Assembly (NCBI RefSeq): GCF_018873765.1
Contig: NC_057920.1
Span: forward strand, 8,755,307-8,819,306
Length of the DNA: 64,000 nucleotides
Origin: Telopea speciosissima
Lineage: Eukaryota > Streptophyta > Magnoliopsida > Proteales > Proteaceae
Reading direction: 5' to 3'
Shown: positions 1 to 11,546 of the stretch, piece after piece
Layout of the letters: each line of letters starts with the position of its first letter
How positions within the stretch are numbered: position 1 is the first letter of the stretch
The notes under the pieces: generated by a model
What the model saw: only the letters and a program-made list of their open reading frames with translations
What the model was told of the DNA's origin: nothing
Databases searched by the model: none
Made by a program: the position numbers and the translations under genes

Positions 1-256
1 TTTTACTACAACTTTGAATCAGAGTTTGAGCAATTTTCCCTACTTAATTTGGATTAAAATTTGATCATTGAGATGTATATGGAGTCATTTATCACATGGA
101 CTAACTCATGTACTTACAAACAGTAAATAGTGAACATTAGAAGAGCCCAAAATTTGGTCGTTTGCATTTAAAAGTTTACAACGAGACAAATAGGGCTGTA
201 AGGAACACTTGGATAGATGTAGCATATTATAAAGTCTATATATTTAGGATAGTAAT

Positions 257-709
257 TGTTAGAAAAACAATGCAGTAGAATGATGATTTTGCAGAAGAAA
301 ACAAAGAGAAAAAAAAATCAAGCAAACAAGACAACGATTTTACGTGGTTCACCCCCAAGAAGGAAGACTATATCCAAGCTGAGTGATAGTCCGAATCCAT
401 TATTTCTGTGAATAAAAATACAAATCCTCTCACACATCTCTCAAAGAGATAAACACAATATATAAGAAAACCCAGACCCATGAAAGTACAAAACTGCCCC
501 CAGAAACCCACCTGTTCTGGTCCAAACCAACATAGGGTGAAATACATATCAAATCGAAGTTTTCGACGAGTTCTTCAGGATTCAAAACCTTTGGCACTAA
601 TGTATGCACTTTTTGTCCTTTTACACGTATTTCGAATGTGAAACAGCACGTCAAAGATTCACCTCAGTACTTTCTGAATTAGAATTGAGATCACGCTTCA
701 CCAATAACA
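257..709 (-). mobile_element. Solo LTR (copia-like) with 5-bp TSD
   Basis: The segment begins TGTTA and ends TAACA and is flanked on both sides by GTAAT (252-256 and 710-714). That is the footprint of an LTR-retrotransposon reduced to one LTR by recombination. On the minus strand it contains the phrase GGTGAACCACGTAAAA, typical of the U5 side of plant copia LTRs, which sets the orientation. No coding domains remain. Confidence 0.75.
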
Positions 710-714
710 GTAAT

Positions 715-1302
715 ATGTTCCTAAAAGAGATCAATCAAATGTTTTAACTTTCAGTTTTTCTGAAACAAACATGGACTATATATCATACCTCGAGAAAAGA
801 AAGGATCACAAACGTTATTCGATCATAACACATGAGCTTATAAAATTGAATAGACACAATTAAAAGAGTCTTTCCTGATCAATTCCTGTTCACTTTGGAA
901 AAATGCTGTTTTAAAAATAAGATAATACTTAAAACCATACTTTTAGGATAAGAATCTATTCTGAGATAGGCTGGATCCATCAATAAAGTTGAAGGCATTA
1001 ACGCAACTTTTCACTTGAAAGTTTTTCTTGCACCCGAAGTATACTCTAGCCTTGCTTAAAGTTTTATCTCCAAGCATATATAGTTGCTGCACTAAAGAAG
1101 CCTTCTCACTAATAGATTTTTATCTAACTGCAGTAAAGAGAGCAATAAACTACACAATTTGAGAAGCTCGTAAGGTAAGAGAGAATGAACAAGTTCACTT
1201 TTCCTTTTCCCTGAACTTTTTAGTTTTAAGGCAGAAGAGTGGAAAGGAGGAAGAGTTCTCTTTCTTAGCATGGAAGAAAACACAGCACTAAGGTGGAATG
1301 AC
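715..1302. other. Intergenic, nothing recognised
   Basis: AT-rich DNA between the solo LTR and the first MITE. Short ORFs here show no protein-like composition and no recognisable repeats. Confidence 0.5.
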
Positions 1303-1545
1303 CATGGTTCTAAGTATCGGTGTTGTATCGTCCATATCGGGCGATACGTATTGATTTTGCTAATCGCCGATATTGTATCGGTAGCATGTTACGGACTCGG
1401 GATAAAATAATAAAAAAATTCGCTTTTCAAGGAAACTCAAGGGTATTTTTGTTTGATATAGCTGATCCAAGCCGATGCCGTATCGATATCATATCGGTTT
1501 TGTGGGTCACCGATACCCGTTCCAATACTATGCACTAAAACCATG
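1303..1545. mobile_element. hAT-type MITE, 243 bp
   Basis: Terminal inverted repeats CATGGTTCTAAG and CATGGTTTTAG (reverse complement of the right end) are flanked by a perfect 8-bp TSD, GGAATGAC (1295-1302 and 1546-1553). The interior is rich in GATATCGG/TATCGG words. A second member of the family lies at 23377-24003. The 8-bp TSD points to the hAT superfamily. It has no coding capacity. Confidence 0.8.
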
Positions 1546-2186
1546 GGAATGACTTAAAAGGAGACAGCATAGGAGTGCAGCTCAGGTACAAACTGCACAG
1601 ATGGAATCCAAGAGTGGGGTTCCCAGTGCATGGTAGTGGATAGAGTATTAGCACACATGCATGGTAACATGGATGGAGTACTTAATTGAATTAAGTTTTG
1701 AAATTTTGCTGCTACACTGGCGGCCAAGGAAATGGAGGAAATGGGATCTTAAAAGGGTATTTTAGAAAATACTAAAGCCTAGGAGGGTAGTTATGATCCT
1801 AAAAGGAGAGCGAATTATTTCATTTCCTTGGCTGCCAGCAGGGTAGGAACATTCCTTCTACCTAGGTGCCAACAAAAATTTTTCCATCTGGCTGATATGT
1901 GATAAGGTGCTTGATCAACCCAGTTGGAATTGATCCAACCGTTTGACACCCCTTCATTAGATGTTGTTTATATATATATATTTTTTTGGAGAAATTTTTG
2001 TGAGCCAATAGTATAGGGGAGCACACCAATGAAGTGTAATAAAATGATATCATACATAAGAGGGCAATGAGGTTATTTCATGTGAGGAGAAAAGATATAC
2101 ACAAAGTGCTAGCACACCCTCTGCCAACTGCTTAATCAACTTTTTCTTTTTCATTTAATTATTTATTTTTTAAAGATATTGGTTAC

Positions 2187-2532
2187 TAGGGATGTCAAAA
2201 GTTGGCTCCACTGGTAGGCCTGACTTGAACCGACTGATTGAAGCCAGAGATTGACCCGAATGATTACTAAATGTGTCAGGCTTAAGCACTAGTCGGATAA
2301 GAACCAGATGTTCCCGTTGCAAGGTAGTGGCCCGAGTGGAATTGACTGATAACCAACATTTATTATTTGATTAATCCGTTTAAGGACCATTTATAGTCCG
2401 ATTAGTTAATTAACCAATTTGAAACCCGATTATAGACTGATTAGCCCGATTATCCCTTGAAATCAATTGACTGAATATACACGATTTCACCGACCAAAAC
2501 ACCTAACCTAACCAACCAGTTGATGCTCCCTA
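2187..2532. mobile_element. hAT-type MITE, 346 bp
   Basis: Ends TAGGGATGTCAA and TTGATGCTCCCTA are imperfect inverted repeats of the common plant hAT terminus TAGGGGTGTCAA. The flanks TTGGTTAC (2179-2186) and TTGATTAC (2533-2540) are an 8-bp TSD with one mismatch. The interior has degenerate CCGATTA-type repeats and no ORF. Confidence 0.75.
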
Positions 2533-2540
2533 TTGATTAC

Positions 2541-3011
2541 TAGTATTAGTGAAAAATAAAGGCATTGATTTATGTCTAGATGCAAATGCAAGAACCACGC
2601 TAACCACGCGACCGGAGTATCGTTCTTTTTCCCAAACTTCTATGTGTGATCGCGTTACGTTATTTCCCCCCGTGTTCTGCTTTTGCCAATTCCACACAAA
2701 AAAAGTGACCGTTAACATTTTAAATGTTCGATGCTTTCGCGGAAATTTTAATCGTTTTTTTTTTTGTTAAAAAAAAAAGCAAAAAGTAACGAAGAAGTGT
2801 AGACTGTACAGGAGAGTACAAGACTATAACTCTGCAAGTGATAAGACGGTTAGGCCCCACTACACTACTTCAGAGAGATTCTTCACTCTTTTTTACAGTT
2901 TTACCCTTTCTCTTCGTTTCCTTAACGTCTTTATCTTCTTTGCTTCTCTTCTCTGTCTTTGCAACTTCTTGAATTCTGAATCTGAATTGCAGCAAGGCCA
3001 GCTTCTCCGCC
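2541..3011 (+). other. Upstream region and 5' UTR of the glucanase gene
   Basis: No repeats are recognised. The last ~130 bp before the ATG at 3012 are pyrimidine-rich, as is common for plant 5' leaders. I see no convincing TATA box at a usual distance, so the transcription start is not placed. Confidence 0.4.
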
Positions 3012-6000
3012 ATGGTGATGCTTCGTTGGACTTCAACCTTCTTTGCCTTCGCCGCTTTCTTGCACCTTCTTCACTTCGCATGTAAGTTCATAGTGTAACT
3101 GAATATTGCACAGATCACTACTACTTCCAAGGTTTCCTTTCTTGATTCACCCTTCCTGTTCGAAGTTTCTGTTAATTTTTTCTTTACGCTTATCATTTTT
3201 CTCTTCTGTTTTTATAGTCGTGAAAATAAAAATCAAAGAACGATCAACTTTTCATCAATTTTCTTGGTTCGATTTGTTTTCATTTCGTTTTCAGTTGGAT
3301 TCTGCTTTTGAGAACATTGATGTTGTTTCCAAGCTCACTTCTGTAGGAGTACTTAATTTTTTATTTATTTAATTTTTTTTTTCTGGTAGGGGAAGACTTA
3401 AGTTTTACTTCTTTGTTGAATCATTCAAACTGCGACTTGGACTGGACTCGCAAGAGTTTCAACTCGAAGATGGTTACTTAAATCACATAAACTGAAAACA
3501 GAAAGAACCCTAGATAAAGAATTCAAGAAAACAGAAACTCTAGAAGTAATTGGACAAGCTTTTGTACTGACTTAGAATTTTTGCAGACTCGGAGTCATTT
3601 ATTGGTGTAAACTATGGCCAAGTCGCCGACAACCTGCCTCCGCCGTCGGAGACGGCGAAGCTGCTCCGGTCCACCTCGATCGGCAAGGTCAGAATGTACG
3701 GTGCCGACCCGGCGATCATAAAAGCCTTAGCAAACACCGGCATCGGCATCATGGTCGGCACATCGAACGGCGACATCGCATCCTTAGCCTCTGATCCCAA
3801 CGCGGCGCAGCAGTGGATCAACTCTAATGTTCTTCCTTTCTATCCTGCCAGCAACATCATCATGATCACCGTCGGTAACGAGGTTATCACCTCCAGCGAC
3901 GGGACCCTCATGTCGCAGCTCCTACCGGCGATGCAGAATCTCCAAAATGCCCTCAACTCTGCATCTTTGGGCGGCAAGATCAAAGTCTCCACCGTCCATT
4001 CCATGGCCGTTCTCAGGCAATCTGAGCCACCGTCTGCTGGAATGTTCCATCCTCAATACATCCCCACCATGAAAGGATTGCTGGGATTTCTCAGTTCCAC
4101 GGGTTCCCCTTTCGCTATTAATCCTTACCCTTTCTTTGCGTATCAGAGCGATCCCAGGCCTGAAACTCTGGCCTTCTGTCTTTTCCAGCCTAACTCGGGG
4201 CGACTCGACTCACGGACCAACATTAATTATATGAATATGTTTGATGCACAGGTAAGAAGTTATCCCACCACATTCCCTTATCTTAAAATCTTGTTAAGCA
4301 ATAGTGATCATACTTGTTCCACCAGCCATATCAAGTATTGACTATTAACAACCAAGACGTTTTGCAGCTTGATGCCATCCGATCTGCTTTGAACTCCATT
4401 GGCTTCAAGGGCGTGGAGATTGTGGTGGCTGAGACAGGGTGGCCATACAAAGGGGACAGCAACGAGGTAGGACCTAGTGTGGACAATGCTAAGGCTTATA
4501 ATGGAAATCTGATTGCTCACCTCAGATCAATGGTTGGGACACCACTGATGCCAAATAAGTCAGTTGATACTTATATCTTTGCTCTGTATGACGAGGACTT
4601 GAAACCTGGGGCGGCTTCAGAGCGGTCTTTTGGGCTATTCAAGCCTGATACGACCATGACTTATGATATTGGTCTCTCCAAGAGTAGCCAGGTGAGAATT
4701 TGCCCATGAGATTTTTAAGGGACCAACTATGTTGCCTTTTATCATATATTCTTGATTCTCGTGTGGTAGGGCCATTATTGACCAATAAGCTCTGGGGTTG
4801 CACAGAATTTATTAGTTATCGGAGGCATTAGATATTAGGTTTTTCTTGAGGTCGCTATTGAAGCATTAGAAGAACATCTTGAGTAGTTTTTCTGTCTAGC
4901 ATATAAACAGAGGTTTCCATCCAATGAGGCTCAAATGTTGCGAACAGATAGACTTCAACGTCCCCTGTTCATATCAAGCTTCAGCCCAAGTGGAGTTAGC
5001 CAGTGGCAAATAAAACTTTGAAAATCCAATGTAAAAATTAAAGAGAATGGATAACCAAAAATCCAAGGGGAATATGTCAATGCTTGGGAAGGTTTATAAT
5101 TGAAGTGGAGTGTGACATTCTGCACATAGTGAGCCATACATTTCCCAAGTACCCATGTTTGGATTTGCCACATAACCCTTCCACATGGACAAGTAGGTCT
5201 GCAGTCAAGAGGTTCTTGACTGTGCTGTGTAGTACAGAAACTTTTTGATAGTGAACCCACAACCCCCCAACTTTTTTTTGGCCAAATGATTGAGCTTTTC
5301 CATAACATTTTGTTATCTGTTAGTCATAAAAGTTGCATGGCACTTCCATGTACTGTTTGCCAGTATTGCATGAAGGTCATTTGTATATACTCGATATTCC
5401 AGTGGAGATGATGTTCTAATTACTGAGGATACAGTAGAATATCGGTGTAGTAAATAGGTATTAGTCATTGTTCATACACCAGCAAAACCAAGTTAGTCCT
5501 ACAAGGGCTTATTGAACTTTGGGCAAGTCTATTTTTCTTATGCTTGTAAAATACTGTCATGTTGACCCAAAAGAAAGGAAAAGCTAGTGCCATTCTATCA
5601 TCTTTTCTTGTTATTTGGAGGGTTAGGGTCATTCAAAAACACTGTATATAACTTGTGGACCATCTTTGCCATCTTTTTCCTCACACAATTCTTTATGAGG
5701 GCTTCCTATGGCCTACCTAGTCTATATATGTTTCAATTGATTAGTTACCTCTTGCATAGCCCGAAGCTAAAATTATCACATCTTGCAACCAAGTGCTACT
5801 TATAGCCTAGGAATCTCTAGAGAAGGATCTGCTGCTCAATTGACCACAATAATTTGATTATCAATTGGGCTAAATAATTGGCTGAGATGATTCAAGGATG
5901 TGATATATCCTAGACGGAGAGTTCATTTCCACCCACAATTCTTTTATGATAGCTTACCATAGGCTAAGAAACTAAAGATGATTCAGTTGGTTACTGACCT

Positions 6001-7396
6001 CTCTTGTAATAGCCTAAATTAAAGTTATCACATCTAGCAACTGACTGCTTCTGGAGGACCCGAAATCCAAAAATCTCTATACTACTGTACCTCAGTCATA
6101 ATGGAAGGGACCGATGTAATTTATTTGCGTTTCCAATTGTTTTTCTTGAATAACTTAGATTTTTATCATATTTTCCTTTTTTGTTGGGTAATATTTTCTT
6201 TTTCCCTTTTTTTGGCTTGAAGGCTCCAGCAACACCAACAGCTCCTGTGACTCCAGCAACACCAACAACTCCTGTGACTCCAGCCCCCAAAACAAAGCCA
6301 ACAGGGTGGTGTGTGCCCAAGCCCGGTGTTTCTGATGCTCAATTGCAGGCTGATCTTGACTATGCTTGCAGTCAGGGGATTGATTGTGGTCCAATCCAAC
6401 CAGGTGGTGCCTGTTATGAACCAAACACTGTAGCCTCACATGCAGCGTATGCCATGAATCTCCTCTATCAAAATGCTGGCCGGAATCCCTGGAACTGTGA
6501 TTTTTCACAAACTGCAACACTCACATCTAACAATCCTAGTAAGTAAATTCAATTAAACCTTTTAGTATTCTTGAGATCAAGCAATTGATATTTGATCCAA
6601 CAGTCATTTGGTGGCATCTTTCCACCTCAGGTGCCTAAAAGATGTGGATTTTGATTCTAATTGGACCCTAGAAAACCATAACTTGTCAGTTGGATGGCAA
6701 CATATTAGAAAAAAAGAGTTTGAGCTTTTGAAATTGGTTGAATCATTGCTTCCTTTTGTTGTAGTGTAGTGGCTTATTGGAACTAGCAGTCGATCCAATG
6801 TATTTTCCTCAATTAACAGTCATGTGATATTTGAGCTACATAAGAGATGGCCATCCCCTTGCCCATCTGGACTATCTCTTGGATGGGGCTGTCGAGTTAC
6901 CCACAGTTATACCTTCCACCTAAACAGTCTCCCCACCACCACCAACTCCCCCCTCCTGCGTAGGATTTATCCAATTATCATTTCAACCATAATGAATTAA
7001 TGATCAATTTAAAATTTACCAAAAAAAAAAGGCCTTTGTTTTTACAATATCGTGTAGAGCTTTTAAACCTAAATATTCCAGGAACTGAGGGCTAGAATGT
7101 GGCATATATTGCTAACTTGAGGAACTTTTACCCTGGACTTAAAAGAACTTTTGAGAATAAGAGCAGGGGCAATCAAAATAAGGTGTCAAATTCTAAATAC
7201 ACCTATAGAGGTGTCATTTAGACATTATATTTATTAATTTATACATTTTTTTCCCTTGTTCTTAGGTTATAAGGATTGCATATAAGGACTGTCATTTTAT
7301 ACATTTTTTTGACAGTCCTTATATTTATTAATTTATACATTTTTTTCCTTGTTCTTAGGTTATAATGGTTGCAACTATCCTGATGGAAGTACTTGA
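3012..7396 (+). CDS. Glucan endo-1,3-beta-glucosidase (GH17 + X8), 5 exons
   Basis: Exons 3012-3081, 3587-4251, 4368-4691, 6223-6538 and 7359-7396 join in frame through GT-AG introns to give 470 aa. Residues 1 to about 25 are a hydrophobic signal peptide (start MVMLRWTSTFFAF). The GH17 barrel follows, opening FIGVNYGQVADNLPPP, with the presumed acid/base Glu122 in VGNEV and nucleophile Glu267 in VAETGWPYKG. A Thr/Pro-rich linker (about 354-380) leads to an X8 (CBM43) domain at about 381-466 with the usual six Cys. The family hydrolyses callose-type beta-1,3-glucan in the wall or at plasmodesmata. It closely resembles the plant E13L/'glucosidase 7-like' clade, but I cannot assign an exact ortholog. 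There is no hydrophobic tail after X8, so this form looks secreted rather than GPI-anchored. Intron 3 is 1.5 kb. The last acceptor is duplicated (separate entry). Confidence 0.95.
7227..7370 (+). repeat. 93-bp tandem duplication carrying the last splice acceptor
   Basis: The polypyrimidine tract and acceptor (CTTGTTCTTAG then GTTATAA) occur twice, with AG at 7264-7265 and again at 7357-7358. The downstream copy gives the family-typical end SYNGCNYPDGST. The upstream copy would give SYKDCI and a stop at 7283-7285. Between them is a 12-bp perfect stem, ATAAGGACTGTC (7282-7293) pairing with GACAGTCCTTAT (7311-7322). Confidence 0.85.
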
Positions 7397-8696
7397 AAAG
7401 CCGAGGAGCTTTATTGCGATTCTTAGAGGATAAAGATTAGTTAACGGTTGGAAATATGGAGGTTCTTGTTCTTAGTATGAAGTGGTAAGGTCTCATCTTT
7501 TGTATGGATGGAGGAGAAATCTCTCTCTCTCTCTCTGTGTTTATTATTGTTGTTGTGAAAATGGCGGGCGCAAAAGTTGGGCCAGTGTGTAGTTGTGGTG
7601 CTAATGAGGGCTTTCATCTCTTTGTACATGTACGGTGTGAATTATATGTGATATATTTGTAAGTAAAGTGGACCTCTGGTTCAACCTTCTCAACTTCTTA
7701 CACACAGTTCAATTGTTTTGCCTTAAAAAAATGTTGTTATTCTCATTTTGAAGTTGACAGGGAACTCAAAGACATTATACAAGAAATCATTCCTAGAGAA
7801 GAATGAAAATCATTTTACATTCACTGACTTTTTTAAGTCTTAACAGTGGATGTGGTATGTAAGAATAAGACAGGGAGGTTAGCTTTGGTTTCTCGGTTTT
7901 CAGAGAAAACAATGGCCCAGAACGATAGAAAGTAGCTTCTTTTCTCATGGATCATGGATGAGGTAGCTTTCTGGCTTGAGTGTGAAATCCAATCCAGCAC
8001 AGGCCAGTGGCAATTCAGATAGGGCTCAAAGTTGATGGACGCGTTGAGCTTATCACTTATTCATGTTTCAGTTCAATCTGATAACTCCACATGTAAAGGG
8101 ATAAATCATTCTGTTGCTGTCAAACCAATTCCATAATCCTAGAATTGTTGAGTTTTCAGATCGATTGTGGCTTATTCCAATCCAGATCCACAGACTGATT
8201 CGATCCTGATTCCGTGTTTTGAAACCTTTGTGGGCAAAAGAAGTTTAGTATATTTGCATGCATACTTGAATATAGAAGGTTTCACCGATGAATCTAAAGT
8301 TATCATTACTTCGTTCTATATGTTGAACGTCTAAAATATTTTTTACAGTTCCAAGACACCCATTCAAGCACAACTACTGTGAATTCCTTCTTCGTGGCTT
8401 AAGGAAAACTTGGTCCAATTTTCAAATGGATCAATAACATTCAAGAAAAGTAAGTTATATGATACTGATTTGATTGAGGTAGGGATATTTTTTCTTTTGG
8501 ATCTCCAAGATTTCCATACAGGAAAACATTGTCGGCACAATAGTGTTCAAGAAGATGCGCCCATGCTTGGTGAAGACAAGGTTGTGCTACTATACCTATC
8601 TAATCAAGTTCCAAGCCTGCGTCACATCCTCCACTATCTATCATCCAAGACTCCAAGTATAGAAGTTAAAGTTTCACCAAACTACCATAGACAGTA
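7397..8696. other. Glucanase 3' flank; no gene seen
   Basis: Starts with the 3' UTR of the glucanase gene, including a CT microsatellite near 7520. The rest is AT-rich unique-looking DNA. A short ORF at 8410-8697 has no recognisable motif and no supporting splice or promoter context, so it is not called. Confidence 0.4.
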
Positions 8697-9540
8697 GGGG
8701 TACCAAAATCAAACCGAGCCATTTACAGAAACCGAATCAAATCATTTACATCGAAACCGTAAAAATCATTTAATAAAAGGTTCAGTTTTAATTTTAAAAG
8801 TGAGACCATTTAGTTAAATGGTTTGAATTAAACCGTTTAAATCGATGGTACATCGTTTAAGCCAAAACAAATATTAGTAATATGTAATGGTAATAATTAA
8901 TCATTAATGGTTACAATGAATAATTAATAAATATTTAATGATATAAATAAACAACTATTTATAGAAAACATATAAGATTTGAATTCATATATCTATTTCA
9001 ATAAAATTTTTAAATAAAAACAAAAAAAACTAGACATGTAATGGAAAGTAACCATTTGAAATTTGAATAAAAAAATTAAAAAAATCTTAAAAATCGATTA
9101 AATCAAAACCATTTATAAATAGTTTTGGTTTTCGACATGTGAAACTGTTTATTAAATTATTCAGTTTTGCTTTTACTTAAAAATAGTTCCATGGCTTGCT
9201 CCGTGTCCTTTAGAGAGCTATTCCTTTCTGTTTTGTGGAGAAAAAGTTGCTTCGCTTACAATAGAAAAACCTTCGCTGTGAGCAGGGTTTTAAGAACCAG
9301 AAATCGGTTCGGTAAATCAGTTGATTAGATCGGAATCAGCCATGACTGATCCCAATTTCCACCAATCCAACATGGCCTATTCACACTCAAAAATCCTAAA
9401 AATTCATTGTTTTTGGATCTAAGAACCAATTCTAGGGTTCTTGACCATCGATTCGGGCCGATTCCTATCCGATGATTACGATCCAGATTAGAATCACTAG
9501 TGACCAATTCCATCCCCGATTCCGTGTTTTAAAACCCTCT
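8697..9540. mobile_element. Degenerate MITE-like sequences
   Basis: From 8697 an AT-rich block opens TAGGGGTACCAAAATC, hAT-like, but I could not find its partner end. A second block, about 9286-9537, begins AGGGTTTTAAGAACC and ends GTGTTTTAAAACCCT, which are inverted repeats, with GATTCCGAT-type degenerate words inside. No TSD is visible for either. Both are probably old non-autonomous transposon remains. Confidence 0.4.
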
Positions 9541-10145
9541 GACTGTAAGAGCATCAATCTGATTTTCTTCAAAGAGCATGGGTTTAACAACCCTGGGCTC
9601 CAGAAATTCAATGGACCAAGGCCCATAAAATTCTTAAACAGGCCTAGGCTGAGCCTTGGCCCCCCAACCCATTTTCCTTGATCCAGTTAGATTAGATGAC
9701 TCGCTACCTGCAACGATTCAGGGAGCATTGATGGAATGACGGAGGAATGTTCCGAGTCAACCCGGCGATTCCGATGTGGGTTCTTGGCGCTGAAAAGAGC
9801 GATTGATTTTCAGTTACAATGTCCGAGTGTTCCTCGCAATATTATATTTAGGGAAAATAAATTACGTATCCCTCCCCTGTACTTTGCCTTAATTATACAT
9901 TCCTCTTCTTGATTTTCCCACTTTACATTTTGACCCCTTATGGCTGACGGCGTTAAGATATTGTTAGTTAATGATTTGAAAAGATAATATTACCCTTATT
10001 CTAAAACACCACAAGTAGAATTACAATGATACCCTTTTCATCATCTTCAACCTTAAAACACCACTTCTTTCCTCCTCCACCGCCGCCGCACCACTACCAC
10101 CACCACCGCCATCACTACAACCGCTGCCTCCTCCTCCACCACCAC

Positions 10146-10270
10146 CACTTCCACCGCCACCATATCAGCTTCATTGAACTTCTTTTCAACAAAACTACGA
10201 ACATATTTTTCAACATTGAGGTAGATGTTTTGGTAGAAATTCTGCTTAAGTTGAGCAGAAGCTGAGTTTA
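10146..10270 (-). pseudogene. Class III peroxidase N-terminal fragment captured in a MULE
   Basis: On the minus strand, about 38 codons read SASAQLKQNFYQNIYLNVEK, then YVRSFVEKKFNEADMVAV. This matches the mature N-terminus of secretory plant peroxidases (consensus AQL..NFY...CPNVE.IVR..V..KF), with Tyr in place of the usual first Cys. The heme-binding distal His region that should follow is absent; a CAC/GCC-rich low-complexity stretch takes its place. It is a gene fragment within the element, not a working enzyme. The family assignment rests on this one short motif. Confidence 0.6.
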
Positions 10271-10460
10271 GGCCGTCGGAATCGACATTGTCGCTGGAAC
10301 TGCTGTTGGCACTGGAACCATTTTCTCAGGAACCCGTTGGATTTAGTATTCACCGGCATATGCCCTAGGAAGGTTCTCATCACTTTTTCTCTGGAACACG
10401 GGTTGTTGCTCTTGGTTACCTAACTGTAGTCTTTGCAGCTCCTGATCTGCCTCTAAATCT

Positions 10461-10527
10461 CCACGTGGGACAAAATCTTTTCCCCTCCTCCCAACATTCT
10501 TGAACCCCCAATTTCCATCTATAAATA
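10461..10527 (+). promoter_or_regulatory. Putative core promoter inside the MULE (G-box and TATA box)
   Basis: CCACGTGG (palindromic G-box) lies at 10461-10468 and TATAAATA at 10520-10527. The latter is about 80 bp upstream of the ATG at 10608 and would predict a start near 10550-10560 and a leader of about 50 nt rich in GAGA. The arrangement suits a plant RNA polymerase II promoter; activity is inferred. Confidence 0.5.
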
Positions 10528-10607
10528 CCTTTTGCTCTCCCCCCTTAGAATCAATCAACTTTGAAGCTGTAAATAGAGAGGAAATATAGAAAGAGAGAGG
10601 TAGAGAG

Positions 10608-10748
10608 ATGGGGTTTTTTCAGTTTCTGCAACTTCTGGGATTAGCCATGGCAGCCATTCTCATGTTCATATGCTGGATTTTGCCCATCCAAGCGTATAAA
10701 AGGCTTGAAAGAATGGTTTTGGAGGTCCAAAATCAAATTTCCCTCTGA
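10608..10748 (+). CDS. 46-aa hydrophobic small ORF, unrecognised
   Basis: An ATG in purine-rich context (GAGAGATGG) opens a 46-codon ORF. Residues 1 to about 28 are strongly hydrophobic (MGFFQFLQLLGLAMAAILMF, then ICWILPIQAY) and the C-terminal part is charged (KRLERMVLEVQNQISL). It could be a secreted-peptide precursor with an uncleaved signal, a single-pass membrane peptide, or the first exon of a captured gene. I do not recognise the family. It lies wholly inside the 9851-11532 element, downstream of a TATA box and G-box. Confidence 0.4.
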   Translation: MGFFQFLQLLGLAMAAILMFICWILPIQAYKRLERMVLEVQNQISL

Positions 10749-11546
10749 GGAATATTGAAGATATGTGAAAAAAGGATAAAGTTTCTCTTTTTTAAACTGT
10801 AAATGAAACCCATAACATCCATTCAACTGTCTTACCTTACTTTGCTCGGTGGAGAAAATTATATGGTAATTAGTTAAGCTTCATAGTCAATGGATGGATT
10901 ATCTTTGTGTATATATTGCTAAGAGGAACAGAGGGAAGGAGAGGAGGCAAAAGGGTTTTGCGATAAAATCGATCTGCAGGTGGCCTTGCTCAAATCATGG
11001 CTGGTTTCTTGAGTGGTTTGGAGAGTAGGGTTTTTATTAGAAATGAAAAAAGTCAGATGGGTTTGTGAGTTTTTTTTTGTAGAGGGATCTCAGCTCTGTG
11101 CTTGGTTTTCTTTCTTTTTGGATGGCCTACCTTTGGCTAACTTTGAAGATGTAGAGATATGGGGTATCTTGATCACTGAGGGAAGTGGCAGCGAAGTCAG
11201 TGATGCAGTCGACAATGGGCCGGGATTGCAGAGGGGGGGGTGGGGTAGGGGGGGGTGGGGGTGGGTGGGGTTACAGGAAGAAGAAGAAGAAAAGATGAAG
11301 ATCGTTTTTAATCAAAAAGGTAAAAGGGTCATAGCACAAGGGCTCAGGGTTAGTTTGGGCATTATAAAAAATTTAACTACACCACATCAGCACTTAACAG
11401 ATAGATGCCAACGATAGGGGAGGAATTAGTAATTTTTGGAAAATTATAGAGGAATCGTATGTAAGGTGGGAAAATTAAGAGCAGGAACGTATAATTATAG
11501 TAAAGCACAAGGGAGGGATATGTAATTTTCTCTTATATTTATTATT

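Larger units (their letters stand above)
9851..11532. mobile_element. Mutator-like element (Pack-MULE), 1682 bp
   Basis: About 90-bp terminal inverted repeats open GGGAAAATAAATTACGTATC and, at the right end read in reverse, GAGAAAATTACATATCCC. A perfect 9-bp TSD, TTATATTTA (9842-9850 and 11533-11541), is diagnostic of Mutator transposition. There is no transposase. The interior holds a peroxidase-like fragment and a short ORF with a promoter (both listed). Its right TSD overlaps the left TSD of the next element. Confidence 0.88.

Noticed and set aside
430..654. ORF with a membrane-like C-terminus
   Set aside because: Lies inside a solo LTR with clear TSD; no start context, splice sites or motif.
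10026..10265. His/Pro-rich ORF on the plus strand
   Set aside because: It is the low-complexity CAC/GCC repeat opposite the peroxidase fragment; composition, not a protein.
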